A stretch of DNA of 64,000 bases from Tridacna crocea (GCA_943736015.1 OX031058.1:15897001-15961000), one strand, 5' to 3'; counted from the first letter of the stretch, positions 10,875-22,489 are shown. Notes: generated by a model from the letters alone, not told the origin. Made by a program: numbers and translations.

Positions 10875-11232
10875 AGTAGTCCCCTAATACCTCTACTGCT
10901 GCATTGCATAAAGTTTTCTTGATTGTTGATAAATTTTATACGGATTTATACAGGTGTAATACTTTAGGACATATTTAACCGACCAGAGATTTCTTTATGT
11001 CTAACTTGAAATTATTTGTAGATACTTTTGTTAGTTTCCAGAAAATGGAGGTAATTACTATCTCTCTTTGTAATGAAAATATAGCGGTTTTAGATTTATA
11101 AATAATAATTCTAGAAAAGACAAAAAGGGAAAAGTGGCTTGGTTAAAGCAGTTCAATAACACTCTTTTTTAATCATAGCAAATTTTGTAGGATAATATTG
11201 TGGAAATAGCTGTTTTCTATTAGGGGTCCACA
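10875..11232 (-). mobile_element. TA-flanked MITE with GTGGACCC termini, inverted copy
   Basis: This is the reverse complement of the element at 7151-7509. It ends TTAGGGGTCCACA, and its interior reads AAATTATTTGTAGATACTTT and TTTTAGATTTATAAATAATA. The outer left end is mutated (GTAGTCCCC). Confidence 0.7.
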
Positions 11233-11234
11233 AC

Positions 11235-12045
11235 GTTAAATGGTCTTCGATTTATCTCACTAATATTTATCAAAGCAACATTTCGGTTGTCGAATTTCTA
11301 ACTGTACGGAATGGAGATAAAATAAATAATACAAGAATATCTTTTTTAAAATCATATTACTGTTTCTCACAAACGATACATATACAGTTTACATCTATTT
11401 GCGAAAGATACATGTATATTTTTGAGAAGGAAAGACTCTCTAAATTGTCATGAGTTTATATGTGACCCATCACTCGACCCTTGCCATCTTTAATGATCAC
11501 CCGACCTCGCAAAAGCGTTTGTGCCACTTAAAAATTAATGCTACAAAAACAGGAGGTTTGAGTCGGGTGGCTTCCAACATTTCCCTTGTCTACATGGGTG
11601 TCTTCCCGAAACTCTAACAATACTTGTTGATAGTGTAATGCATTGATGTCATGTTTGATCTGATTTCTATAAGCAACGATTGTTACTTTTCTGCGGGCAC
11701 AGCTAAACACTAGCAGTAACAGTTATAATGTCGTTTTTTTGCATGCAATTTTATTGATATTACATCACTCAATAACTACACGACATCCCGCCATTTTTGC
11801 GGAAGAAACGCGAAAGATATATATGGTAGAAGCTTACAAGAACATAAGAAAAATGGCCATACCCCGCCTAACAGATACTTAGTTACTATGACGACGTGAA
11901 AAACAAATGTATATTAATCACACAAGGAAAAGAATAAGATCGCTTTATTTATAACAGTTTATAGGTATGATATATCAAATTTAGTTACAATGCACCAAGA
12001 AGTAAAAAAGTTATGGCAAAAGTCTACGTAATTCTGGGACACACC
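11235..12045. other. Intergenic, no feature recognised
   Basis: AT-rich, with no supported gene. A 60-residue minus-strand frame at 11528-11710 has no recognisable domain. Confidence 0.5.
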
Positions 12046-12048
12046 TCG

Positions 12049-12125
12049 TATGGTTCAACATCCACGACAAAAATGTATGCGCAGTAGGATGCGCACGAAC
12101 ATGTTTCATATACGCCGTTAATGTG
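12049..12125 (+). repeat. 3' fragment of family C repeat
   Basis: It contains CACGACAAAAATGTATGCGC, AGTAGGATGCGCACGAACAT and ATATACGCCGTTAA, which match the ends of the family C copies at 27085-27560 and 38065-38592. Confidence 0.6.
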
Positions 12126-12145
12126 ATAACAAAGAGGTTTTACTT

Positions 12146-12375
12146 TTAACTCTTTTACAACATGACAAAATTTTAGACCGGTTCAAATTGAAAGCATTTG
12201 TAGACGACAAAATAAAGGTGACTGAAAAATTGAAATTTGTTCTGCGAAGGGTAGAAAACACTGTGGGAAAAGGAGAAAATGCTGGTTACCAGCATTTTCT
12301 CCTTTTCCTACAGTGTTTTCAAAAGGCTTCTTTCTCAGGGGCGTCAAAAGTAGGGATTGTGTGGTAATGGGTTAA
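12146..12375. mobile_element. TTAA-flanked hairpin MITE (family A)
   Basis: TTAA at 12146-12149 and 12372-12375. The central hairpin has 31-base arms with one mismatch and a TTA loop (GGAGAAAATGCTGG-TTA-CCAGCATTTTCTCC). The right end reads GGATTGTGTGGTAATGGG. Confidence 0.85.
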
Positions 12376-12379
12376 AGTT

Positions 12380-13680
12380 GCTTTTTCCATACTTGATTGT
12401 CGGTTTTGTAGTTTCTTGCTCCATCTTGGGTATAACTGACGTGATACTGAGTAATTTATTGACTTTTAGAAAATATCTAATTAGAGTTTCAAAATATAAA
12501 TTCAGAATAAAGTAATCTTGTTAATGCTTGTTTGTCACAAATAGTCACGGTGGTCTGCGCGTGAGTTTAAGCTTTTTACTGTTTGTTTCAGTTGATTATG
12601 ATGTTTTGATGTGCTGCTATTATGTTTTGTTTTTGCTTTAGGATGGCCAAAACAACCGCAACTGATGTGCACAGTAAAAATTGCTAAGGTAGTTCTTTAC
12701 CAGACAACAAAACAGTAATCTGTAATTTTCACTTATTCAGTATAAAACAACTTTTCGTGCCTCAGTACTATAAAAATTGCTTTAACAATGCCTCTCTTTT
12801 CGTTCTCCTAATGCAACTGGTTGCTATTAATATTGTACATGGTTATCCACACCCATCTGTGTAAATAGGTATCCCTTGTTCGTTTGCCCTTTAAGTAAGA
12901 TTGTTAGTAATTTTTGCGATCTAGTAATTAAATATTTTACTTATAAAGCCATGCAGGCCTTCCCGATTATATACGATCCCTGGCTACTCTTTCCCTGCCA
13001 GAATTTTCAGCCATTTTAAATTTGTTACTGTAAGATAAGCCGTGAAACCCGCATTACGAAAACACCAGTCCATCGATAAATTGAATTTATTCACATCTTA
13101 TTTCTTGTATGTTACTGTAGTTATCTCTCTGTCCAGGTATGCAAGACCAGGATCAGACAACACGTTATATGCTGTATAATCCTAAGTTACTTTGCTGAAG
13201 CGGAAATTTGCACAACTTTAGTTTCTTCTTTAACCCCTTTATCTCCATAGACGAGATGATCCCGTATGCCCTATGCTTTACGACCGGCTACTGTCGAGAA
13301 CTGTGTGGTGGAGGGGGCGGCTATCCACTGTGGGTAGCTTCTCCATCTACCACCAGGCTCTCATAAATAGACAAATCTGTATATACATCTATTGACTTGT
13401 GTTGAAAACTTTCCTTTGCAAATGGGTTTAAGGCCATTTTTATCTTTTTTTTTTTGTCTGATCTTGTTTGATTTTTTTCTATCTCTAATACTTTCAAAAA
13501 ATACATTGACCATGTGAAATGTTTTATTTTTATTTATTATTTGCTCATCTTACTGATGTTTTCATTTCCTCTTTTTGTACGTTATTGCAGTTGCGAGGCA
13601 GAATAACGTTATTTGTATTGTATTGTAAAATTTTACACTGATCCTCTGATCTTAATTGAAAGTATGTCAAGACTACAAAT
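12380..13680. other. Intergenic, no feature recognised
   Basis: No supported gene or clear repeat across about 1.3 kb of AT-rich sequence. Confidence 0.45.
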
Positions 13681-13689
13681 TAAACGTCT

Positions 13690-13815
13690 CTCGAAAACTG
13701 AAAATTGTCTTTGAAAAGGTAGAAAATATCTAGGGAAAAGGAGATATGCGGATTACCACCAAACTTTCATCAAAAGCATTCCCCTTTATAATCGGTATTG
13801 TTGGCTTAGGATTTA
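13690..13815. repeat. Degenerate family A MITE
   Basis: The left hairpin arm is still visible (GAAAATATCTAGGGAAAAGG, AGATATGCGGATTACCA) after an AAAACTGAAAATTGTCTTTG subterminal segment. The right half is eroded. Confidence 0.4.
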
Positions 13816-13984
13816 TCTCTCCTGCAAAATTTCTGTTGGAATGGACAATATAGGACCTTTTCCTCTGTCCGGAGAGTTATAATTACCCCTTATTTATACC
13901 ACTTTGATTAAAGTATAGGTTATTAAAAATAATATCATTAAATCTTGAAAACACGATAAATCATGATCGCATTAATACCATTCT

Positions 13985-14350
13985 TTGTTCATAATTACAT
14001 ACATAAGCTTTATTTAGCATTAAACTGTGACAATTCATAGCCAATACATAAAGAAATAGCAATGTGGAGTGTAAACACTGGCAACATAAGGACAATAAAC
14101 AAAGGAAGTATACAGAAAATACATTGTATTCGAAGGAAGGGAGGAAAAGTTTATTTTAGTACTCATGGAATTCTTTCTTTGAAAGCAAAGAAGATATATT
14201 TTGAGAGCCTGTTTATTTCTTCCGAATTTTTTGATGACATTATTTGGATAAATTTAAAAGTAGTCGGTCGTCTGCAGTAGTAGGGTTTTAAAAATCGATT
14301 TCTTAAGTTGCAATATTTTGGACATTCTAATAAAAAGTGATATTCATCCT
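13985..14350 (-). pseudogene. Non-LTR retrotransposon C-terminal fragment
   Basis: Reading leftwards from about 14345, the minus strand encodes IEDEYHFLLECPKYCNLRNR, then a segment with a YYCRRPTTFKFIQ run, and ends LSKYIFFAFKERIP. The [I/V]EDE.HF.L.CP.Y pattern is typical of the C-terminal region downstream of the reverse transcriptase in many animal non-LTR retrotransposons. Only this C-terminus and a possible 3' UTR (to about 13985) remain, which fits 5' truncation during target-primed reverse transcription. No reverse transcriptase is present, so it is non-functional. The clade is not determined. Confidence 0.7.
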
Positions 14351-14751
14351 CAATTAACAGGGAGATTTTTTTTAAACTTTTGATAATGCGGGTAACCAGC
14401 ATTTTCTGCGTTTATATACTGTTTTCTACCCTATAATACATATATCACGTTATAAATTGCGAGGAAAACTATTAGTACAAAATAGGCCTACTATAGCTGT
14501 TTACACCAATATGCTATTGTTGTTTGTAGAATGTGATATAAGTTGTAAATGTCTGAAACCTAGAGGCGTTATTTTTCCGTTGAATAATGGCGACGGTGAC
14601 ACTAATGGAAAGGCAAAGTACGTTTCTCGAAAATGAAAATCACTTTTCAACGGCTACGTTTCGAAATATTATAAGTTGTTTAGAGTTTAAGCTATAAACA
14701 TTTTTAAATGTTGAGGTAGTACCATCCTAATTGAAAACAGACATTTCCACT

Positions 14752-15027
14752 ATAATATGGAGTGCAACACGCGAAAAGGGTCATTCGGACATTTGCGTAA
14801 AGTGTCGTCTCTGATCAGCGTGTGCAGTCCGCACAGGCAAATCCGAAACGACACTTTCCGATTTTATGTGATTTTCTGTTTTACGCAACTCTACTGTAAC
14901 ACAAAATCTAATGTAGTCGTAAAGTGCCGTCTCGGATTAGCCTGCGCGGAATGCGCAGGCTAATCCGGGACGACACTTTACGCAAATGTCCGAATGCACC
15001 TTTTCGCGTGTTGCACTCCATATTATA
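14752..15027. mobile_element. Double-hairpin foldback element, copy 3
   Basis: The best-preserved outer ends are ATAATATGGAGTGCAACACG and its complement finishing CGTGTTGCACTCCATATTAT. Each half holds its own hairpin: the left carries CTGATCAGCGTGTGCAGTCC with CGCACAGGCAAATCCGAAAC, and the right carries CGGATTAGCCTGCGCGGAAT with GCGCAGGCTAATCCGGGACG. The two hairpins are joined by a spacer with GATTTTCTGTTTTACGCAAC. The reading frame through it is incidental. Confidence 0.85.
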
Positions 15028-15310
15028 CTACAAAATTTGCTATGGTTAAAAATGAGTACTGTTTTATTTTAACCGAGCCGCCTTTTCCTTCTTTCCTTCC
15101 TAGAATTATCATTTATAAATCTAAAACCATTATATTCTCATTACAAAGGGAGATACTAACTAACTCCCATTTTAAGAACCTATGAAAACTATACACGAAT
15201 GAATTCAAGACAGAGATCAAAGGAATTTCCGATCGGTTAGAAATGTACAAAATATTTTATCGGTGTAAATCTATGGAACGCCGTCACTGTCTTACATGAT
15301 GAAATTATTT
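15028..15310 (+). repeat. TA-flanked GTGGACCC MITE, partial copy
   Basis: The interior matches the element at 7151 (ACAAAATTTGCTATGGTTAA, GAATTATCATTTATAAATCT, GATCAAAGGAATTTC). The left terminus was lost where the double-hairpin element abuts, and the right end runs into the 42-bp minisatellite. Confidence 0.6.
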
Positions 15311-15335
15311 TATATAAAGACAATCAATAATTTTA

Positions 15336-15600
15336 CACAGATAAAACATGTACATATGGATATATAACTCCATCTATGCAGATAAAACATTAATATATAA
15401 ATATATAGCTCCTTTATATATAGATAAAACATCAATATATGAATATAAAACTTCATTATATAAAGATAAAACATTTATGTATAGACATATAACTTCCTTA
15501 AACAAATATAAAAGAATAAGATATGGATATACAACTCCACTATATGTAGATAAAACATAAATATATAAATATTTAGCTCCCTTATATATAGGTAAAACAT
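15336..15600 (+). repeat. 42-bp minisatellite, about six units
   Basis: Imperfect units of about 42 bases are marked by GATAAAACAT at roughly 42-base steps, with ATATATAACTCC between. Because 42 is a multiple of three, the array leaves a 70-residue frame open with a 14-residue periodicity (IY.DKT). That frame is a by-product and is not annotated as a gene. Confidence 0.75.
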
Positions 15601-15850
15601 CCTTCCTAGTATTATCATTTATAAATCTAAAACCTCTATATTCTCATTACAAAGGGATATGATAATTACCTCCCTTTTCTGAAAACTAACAAAAGTATCA
15701 ACAAATAATTTCAAGATAGACATCAAATGAACTTCTGGTCGATTAAATATATGCAAAAGTATTATATCTGTATAAATCTGTCTTCATCAACTGTCAAGAA
15801 ATTGTATTCCATATTGCACTAGAAGTATAAAATAATTTACGGGTCCACTA
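15598..15850 (+). mobile_element. TA-flanked GTGGACCC MITE, 3' part
   Basis: It contains TCCTAGTATTATCATTTATA, GATATGATAATTACCTCCCT and AATAATTTCAAGATAGACAT, and ends in GGGTCCAC plus TA (15841-15850). With 15028-15310 it may be one element expanded internally by the 42-bp array, or two copies. Confidence 0.65.
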
Positions 15851-16107
15851 CCTCCAGAAGAAATTACTCCATGCATTATCAAATTGTACCATTTTACAAT
15901 TTCGGAACAATGAAATCAGTGGGACGGAGGGACAAATGGACAGATCAAAAGACAGAACCGACAGACAGACAGAGAAACAAAAAAAAAAAACTCGATGACT
16001 GAGAACTTGTATAGCGTTTCACCCACTTTCATCATTATCTAGGTCAAGGCAATAGTTTCAGGAATTAAGAATGTAACAGATGTCTCTTCAAACATACATG
16101 CGCCATG

Positions 16108-16195
16108 CTCTTACAAAAGGGGACATCTGCGAAAAGTATCGACCCAGGTCAGTCTGCGCAGTCCGCAGGTCAATTTTGTTGTATGTCCAAGGACC
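16108..16195. repeat. Fragment of a TCAGTCTGCGCAGTCCGCA hairpin repeat
   Basis: ACAAAAGGGGACATCTGCG, then GTATCGACCCAGGTCAGTCT and GCGCAGTCCGCAGGTCA. It is related to the hairpins at 41529 and 48645 and shares the CTGCGCAGTCCGC core of the double-hairpin family. Confidence 0.5.
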
Positions 16196-16645
16196 AGCCT
16201 ATCTCACGATCTGGCGAATTGTTAAATAAAACAGCTGTTAAGGATCCATAAATATGTGATGACTTGATTGGCATAATCCATCACAGAGATGGAAAAATGG
16301 CGGCCAGGATGGAAAAATTGCGGCCAAACATTGTGTCACGAGTTGATGTCGCTCTCGCTTAAATCGAGGATTCAGGGTGTTTAAGATGTTTAATGTCACG
16401 AAATATTTAACAGGAATGTAGATGAACAAATAACCTATGAATATGAAAGCAGTAAATATAGTTTGGTAAAGCAGTTTTGGAATAAAAGACTTGTCTTTAG
16501 CGAATCTTTTGATTACTACACAATTGACTGATTTTCACGTGCCGACTATAATACTCAGTGTACTAACGTGCAGTGTCCAGTGTCCAGTGTATTCAGTTGG
16601 ACTTTGTATTGTGATAGCTAAATTTTGACGATCTTATAAACAAAT

Positions 16646-16700
16646 ATGGCGGACGGAACGGACGGATCGGATGGCACGGATACTTTTACTAGCCAGTCAT
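16646..16700 (+). CDS. Candidate short 5' coding exon (tentative)
   Basis: An ATG in good context (A at -3, G at +4) opens 18 codons reading MADGTDGSDGTDTFTSQS, plus one base, directly followed by a consensus donor GTGAGT at 16701. The coding content is GC-richer than its surroundings, and a CACGTG E-box lies about 110 bases upstream. No downstream exon was identified, since repeats begin at about 16815, so the host gene is unknown. It could equally be chance. Not recognised as any family. Confidence 0.25.
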
Positions 16701-16814
16701 GTGAGTCAAAAACCCCTAAAACCCCATTCAAACGCAGAGCTTACCATTATATAAAACTGTTAGTAAGCGAGGTAGGGCTACACCTAAAGGTGCTCCCAAG
16801 GCTATGTTAAAAAA

Positions 16815-16925
16815 CAAGGCATCAAGAGTATGAAAATCGGTATTTTCACTGGTTGTAGCCGTGTAATATCGTAAAATATTTTCACTGTCATTTCTCGATA
16901 TCCTACCGGAAAGCATGAAATAAAA
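16815..16925 (-). repeat. Family G fragment, inverted
   Basis: The reverse complement of the family G 5' region (landmarks ATCGGTATTTTCACTGG, TGTAATATCGTAAAATATTT, ATTTCTCGATATCCTACCGG) as at 8281 and 47363. Confidence 0.7.
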
Positions 16926-16969
16926 CTCCAGGAAAGTATGGACATGTACACTGACTTCCGCAATGCAGC

Positions 16970-17186
16970 TTAAGGATAGGGATCATAATGGCATTCATGT
17001 ATGATTCTTGTAACATTACCTTTCGTCGCCAACCTGCGGGTTCGGCGAAGACCCAGGTAATCTGTAATCGAGGGACCAGCATCGGCCAACCGATTACGGA
17101 TTACTCGAGTGTTAGCGGAATCCGTACGTTTTTTCGGCAATTAAAGGCGCTGTTACACGTCTTCCATTAGGTTGCCCTATCCTTAA
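16970..17186. mobile_element. 217-bp element with TTAAGGATAGGG inverted ends
   Basis: Perfect 12-base inverted ends lie at 16970-16981 and 17175-17186. The interior is GC-richer than its flanks and contains a second pairing (GTAATCTGTAATCG against CCGATTACGGATTAC). Only one copy is present. It is probably a MITE; a TTAA-type target is possible since both ends begin TTAA. Confidence 0.5.
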
Positions 17187-17409
17187 ACTATACTGAAAAT
17201 GGCGCTAAACGTCATACAAACAAATAACCACATTTGTTCAACCCTGTCAATTTTCAATAACCTCCTAATATGCCTTCTTGTATGAATTAAAAATGGGTCT
17301 ATGACGTTGGAAGGGGCAAACGTGAACTGCGTCTAAAGTGCATCTAAGTACTGTGTAATGCATACATTGAGGCACTGTCACCTGCTGACGACAGTTCACC
17401 CTGCTGTAG

Positions 17410-17492
17410 GCAAATTTTGAAAACACTTTGACTAAAGGAGAAATTGCTCGTAACGTGCAATTTCTCCTTTTTACCAAATCTTTTAAATTTTT
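17410..17492. repeat. Family A/B hairpin fragment
   Basis: GGAGAAATTGC and GCAATTTCTCC pair around a TCGTAACGT loop, within GAAAACACTTTGACTAAA...TTTTTACCAAATC arms. The stem combines the family A GGAGAAA with the ATTGCTC tip seen at 47980 and 54850. Confidence 0.6.
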
Positions 17493-17499
17493 AATTTTC

Positions 17500-19725
17500 C
17501 AAAGTTTATCGTGTTCACTATAATGATCTTGGTTATCCAAATTTTACTGTGACATTTTCAAAGTTGTCAGCTGTAGATTGTATGAAGTTACGGAAACCAT
17601 GAAAAAGACCATTCAATATTGATTCTCGCCATTGATAAGCCATACTTTGCCATAGATTCTAGCCTCAATGAAAGCACCGTTGCCGGGGGTCACCACTATA
17701 TGACTAAAGAAATATAATGAATGGCTCTTTCATTGAATATATATCATTCATTCAAAGTTTTCGAGGAATTTCATGCCATATTAAGGAAAAGTCCAGCAGT
17801 GTTCGTAGTATTTTTTCCTCTTATTTTTTATTCATAAATTTATCAAAAGATATTTTTCGATGCTTCTGATTTTAATGGAAGTAATGTTGCCTGGGGCCAC
17901 TAGATAATGACAACAGAAATATTGTGAATGACACTGCCATTGAATGAAATACCATTCATTTTAATGCCTGGTAAATTGCATTTATTTGTTCGTCATTTGT
18001 TTATCGATAACACCACATTTTTAAGCAAATTGGTAAGAACCATAGCGTCGTTTCCAGGGGTCACCAATACATGTATCATCCCTCTGAATTACACGGTGTG
18101 CAAAAATCATAAATGATTCAATAACATATGAATACAATTGGTGGTGTGACGGTTATACCTTATGACAAATTAATATATACGAGAGCTTGTGAGTGTTCTC
18201 TTGTCGTCTTCATTATCAACGTTATCATGTTTATGACCTAAAACTATGTAATTTTCTTTCTTTCTTTCTTTTGTTTATGTTATAGAGTCCTAAATGTATA
18301 TGCCAGCTGTCACGATAAAATTGTGCCAGAAATATTGTGAACAGCCCCGCCAATAAAATTGAAATATTTTTCATACTGATTTTATTGGAATTTCATAATA
18401 AATGAAGTTATCAATTAATTACTTTATTTATTTATTTATTTAGTTATTTATTCATCTATTCATTTATTCATACATTTATGTATCTAAAAATAGTCACCAT
18501 TATTTGTTTCTGGTTTAAATAAAAGCACCGTGGCCCTTGTTAAAACAAAATGACAACAAAATAACAACAAAATCACATAATAACAGAGTTATTGTAAATT
18601 GCATCGTCATTAAATTAAAAAGTGATAATTCTGATTTTCAACAAGGAATGTTATAGCCTAAGGGAAAGTCCGAACTATTCGCTAGAATTTTTTTTTTTAT
18701 TTTCATTTATGTAACAAAATAAGGGAACCTATTATAATTCCATCTACCTATGAGTTTCACCTGTATCACTTGGCCGGGTATTATATTTATTTGTATAATT
18801 ATATATCTAGAATGTGAAGATACCGCATGATATGGGTATTCGCAAATCTCTCCCAATCGAGTAACAAAATCGAAGAAAATTTGAAACCTCCTTTCAGGGA
18901 TAATGTTTAAACGAAAAGGAGAGAGCTATTCCTTGATGGCAAGACCTGCTTGGAACTTTCGCAGGTCATGATAGAGCAAAAACTCATTTATTAATCCATC
19001 TGCATCGGTAACTAGGTTGATTTACCCGTTTTCTTTTAAACAATATCTCTAAAAGCAGAGGGGAGTCAGACTTTTTTTCTATTTCGTTGCACACCTTGTC
19101 TTACGATAATCGTTTGATAGGAAATCACCAATGTGCTATTTATAGTAACGGTGTCCGATAATGAAAATTTGGTTATCCCCTGATATACTAATAGTTTCAG
19201 AGGCCTATGATCTAACATACTGACGAATGGCGTCATGAGGAATTTTATTCTATTCCCGATTGAGACCGTTATGGAGGTCATTCAGATGGTAAATACCAGC
19301 TCTTGACCTAACCCTCCGACAAAGGTCATCCCAGATCCATCTGCTTATCTGGTTAATATAGATGTCGAGAGCATAAGCCAAGGCAACGCATTGTGATGCG
19401 TACTACATGCGGGCTATTATTGTCTTACATAGGAATGGCAGGTGCGTCTCTCGGCTCAAATGGCACAGCTTCAGGTTGCAGAATGTGATTCACAAAGCCC
19501 TGAGAATTAAGATTGTTATGAACAACAAAACAACAATAATATCACTTTCTAACACGCAAAAGTTTGCTAAACCTTCGTCTGTTCACCTGCATCTGACCAT
19601 TATGGTTCTAAACTTACAGTACAAAACAGTAAACTTATATATATGGTACAATATTGCACTAGTTTCAAAGGCACATATCACAAATGTTCGACCCCATCTA
19701 AATAGCACATGTGTTTTTGTCATAG
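17500..19725. other. AT-rich intergenic region with simple repeats
   Basis: No gene is supported. (TTTC)n occurs at about 18259-18275, and a TTTA/TTCA tetranucleotide tract at 18421-18485. Several CATTCA-rich passages (about 17690-17960) are weakly similar to each other. Confidence 0.45.
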
Positions 19726-19730
19726 ATAGC

Positions 19731-20165
19731 GAATGTCAAAAGTGCATCTAGATCTACATATTTTTCGCATAAATGGTAATACTATCGGTGCATTGAAACT
19801 AGTAGCAATTTCTTCGGACAGTATAAGTATGGAGAAAAAGAAATCTGTAAATTGTCACCGAGAAAGAATTAAAATACTGTTGACACTGCATTACACACAA
19901 AACACGCAGACAAAGGCAGGAAATTTAAAGCTATGGAAGAATGGCTGTTCCCAATTTCAAATTATTGCGGGAAAATGAGAAATCGCTCTTACTGAGAATA
20001 TTTTTTATCTTTTTTCTAACTACATCTACTAAGATTTCATCTTTTTGCCCTTGGAAAAAAAAACTTACGTCCACAGTGACCTTCATCTCCGTTTTCTGGT
20101 TAAATACGCACAGATAGGTATCATTTTTTTTTTTACTACTGTTTAGAATTATAAATACTACTATT
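19731..20165 (-). repeat. Family C repeat, inverted copy
   Basis: Read on the minus strand it matches 27085-27560 and 38065-38592: TTTATAATTCTAAACAGTAG, TGGACGTAAGTTTTTTTTTC, TTAAATTTCCTGCCTTTGT and the TCCGAAGAAATTGC segment. The plus-strand frame here and the minus-strand frame at 38242-38535 read similar peptides (both contain KAGNLKLWK). The 27-kb copy breaks that frame, so coding capacity is unproven. Confidence 0.7.
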
Positions 20166-21400
20166 CAACATACACGATGAACATACACAAGAAGTTTTTC
20201 GTTTATTGCCTGTCATTATTATTGAGCTATATACATACCCAGATACCATTTGGGGTTCGGAGTAAAGTTATAATTATTGCCATCCTAGTTAAATAGGTTT
20301 TTATTGTAAATTTATTAAAAAGCATGTTTTAATGTATGTACGGCGTTCCTTTTGTTTCCTAGAGCTAGCCAGGCGTTTTTGGAAATCACCACATTATTTT
20401 TATAGATAAGCTTGTTTATTGCAGTCAAATATTCATATGTACACTTAAAGGGAGGTCTGTATGTAGGTACTTTCGAAAAAGAAGAATTTGAAATTGTTCG
20501 TGCTTGTGCATTCACAATCGATGAGTTTAGAACGGGGACCTCTCCTTGTTTCTTAGGGCTAGTCTTAAGTTGGTATTTTTTATTGTATGAGCTAGTCTTA
20601 AGTTGATGTTTTTATGGCATGTATATATGTATATATATTTGTGATAATTTTAGTCATTAATTAAATGACAGTTTTTCATCAACTTGCGACACAATCAGTT
20701 TGCTGTAGACGCTCTCGCAAATGCACATCGTATTCCTGTGGCGGAAGAGCATCCTTCTGACGTAACCGACGTTGGCGCCGCGGACAAGCTTCATTAATGC
20801 TTGGAGTCGCTATTTATTTTCATTTAACTTTGGCATCATAGCAAACGACTGAATTGAAGGTGACAATGTATGTATTTACTGTCCTGCACATTTTTAGATG
20901 CAGCACGAGCAGATCGTGAAATCTTTGTAGTCTTTATAGTGAAGCACAAAAGAGTCTAATATTTTACCAAGTGTCTCTTTTACAGTTTGGATTATTTTTA
21001 AAATAAATTTTCTAAAACTCGTAACACCCCCTTCCCCCAAAAAACCCAGAAAAATGTCACTGAAGCATGGATTTTTATAATGTTCCCGCTATTTTCAATA
21101 GAATTTTCGATTTCGATTTTTCATAGAATGTTCGATTTGTATGAACGTCCAATGTGTCCTTTACGGGCGAGTACATCCAGGACATACGACATTTAGTGTC
21201 CATTCGTTGTCTTTAAGAACTTAAGCGGATTTTTATGTCGATTGTATTGCCATGAAATAGAGATGATGATTTATACAAGATAAAATAAACACTTTATACT
21301 TGAATTTTATTTATGTTTGAAGTTATTATCTCATTTAAATCACATTTATATCAAAACATGAAATGTAAACCAAGTTTTGGGGATCTGCTTGAGGCAGTAG
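20166..21400. other. Intergenic, weak direct repeat
   Basis: TTCCTTTTGTTTCCTAGAGC near 20347 and CTCTCCTTGTTTCTTAGGGC near 20541 are similar segments about 190 bases apart, suggesting one old duplication. No gene is supported. Confidence 0.4.
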
Positions 21401-21404
21401 CATT

Positions 21405-21750
21405 CTAATGTAAAACAGCTATTTCCATAATAATATTATCTTAAAAAATTTGCTATAATTTAAAATGAGTATTATTGTAATACTTTGACCGAGCCACTTT
21501 TTTCCATTTTGTCCTTCTTAGAATTATCGTTTATAATTTTAAAACCACTCTTTTCGCATTTCATAATAATTACCCACCCCCAACCCCCATCCCTTTTTCA
21601 GAAAACTAACAAAAATATCATCAAATAATTTCAAGGTAGACAACAAATGAATTTCTGGCCGGAAATGGGCAATAATATTATATCAGTATAAATCTTTATT
21701 TATTAACTGATAAGAAATGTTATTCCATGTTGCAGAAGCGTTAGGATGGT
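21405..21750 (+). repeat. TA-flanked GTGGACCC MITE, eroded copy
   Basis: The interior matches 7151-7509 (AAAATTTGCTATAATTTAAA, AGAATTATCGTTTATAATTT, AATAATTTCAAGGTAGACAA). A C-rich insertion (CCCACCCCCAACCCCC) is specific to this copy, and both termini are eroded. Confidence 0.65.
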
Positions 21751-21986
21751 AATACCTAAAACGTATGTTACAAATTTTTGTAACAGACAGATTTTGTTTT
21801 TCAAAACTTAACACATGCAGAGCTCATTTTTGTACAGTCAAGTTGTCATTTTACGCAGCAACCAGCTGTTTTTTAAGTTAATAACTTGGAGTTGGATTAA
21901 AATTCAATCTTGAAATCTACAATGTGAGCCTAAATATGGCAAAAAGGGGTTTAATGCATCTGTGCGATACACAATACCAAAAGTCA

Positions 21987-22215
21987 TTAACCCATTACCA
22001 CACAATCCCTACTTTCGACGGCCCTGAGAAAGAAGCCTATAGAAAACATTGTGGGAAAAGGAGAAAATGCTGGTTACCAGCATTTTCTCCTTTTCCCGCA
22101 ATGTTTTCTACCCTTCACAAAACAAATTTCAAATTTTCAGTCACTTTTATTTTGTCGTCTGCAAATGCTTTCGATTTGTACTAGCCTAAAATATTGTTGT
22201 TTGGTAATGAGTTAA
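21987..22215. mobile_element. TTAA-flanked hairpin MITE (family A), intact
   Basis: TTAA at 21987-21990 and 22212-22215; ends CCCATTACCACACAATCCC and GTTTGGTAATGAG. The central hairpin (GAAAACATTGTGGGAAAAGG, GAGAAAATGCTGG, loop TTA) is almost perfect, with one change in the right arm (CCCGCAATG). Confidence 0.88.
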
Positions 22216-22265
22216 AGTATATTGGACCCATTTTATATAACAACAGACTGAAATATTCTGACCCT

Positions 22266-22465
22266 TTAATCCTTTACCAAACGACAAAATTGTAGACTGG
22301 TCCCAACTGAAAGTATTTGCAGACGACAAAATGAAAGTGACTAAGGACAAAAAACATTGTGGGAAAAGGAGAAAAATGTTGATAACCAGCATATCTTCTT
22401 TTCCCACAATGTTTTCAAAAGGCTTCTTTCACAGGGTTGTTAAAAGTAGGGATTGTGTGGTAAAA
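22266..22465. mobile_element. TTAA-type hairpin MITE (family A)
   Basis: TTAA at 22266-22269, then TCCTTTACCAAACGACAAAA. The hairpin has several mismatches (GAGAAAAATGTTGATAACCA), and the right end GGATTGTGTGGTAAAAT has lost its TTAA. It is opposite in orientation to the neighbouring copy at 21987. Confidence 0.75.
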
Positions 22466-22489
22466 TGCAGAAATTTGACCGACACCAAA

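Noticed and set aside
14757..14963. 68-residue frames starting near M(E/A)CNTRKG at 14757, 42413 and 44585
   Set aside because: They are translations of the double-hairpin element; cysteine-rich appearance follows from the stem sequence.
15348..15560. 70-residue tyrosine-rich periodic frame
   Set aside because: It is explained by a 42-bp tandem repeat whose period keeps the frame open.
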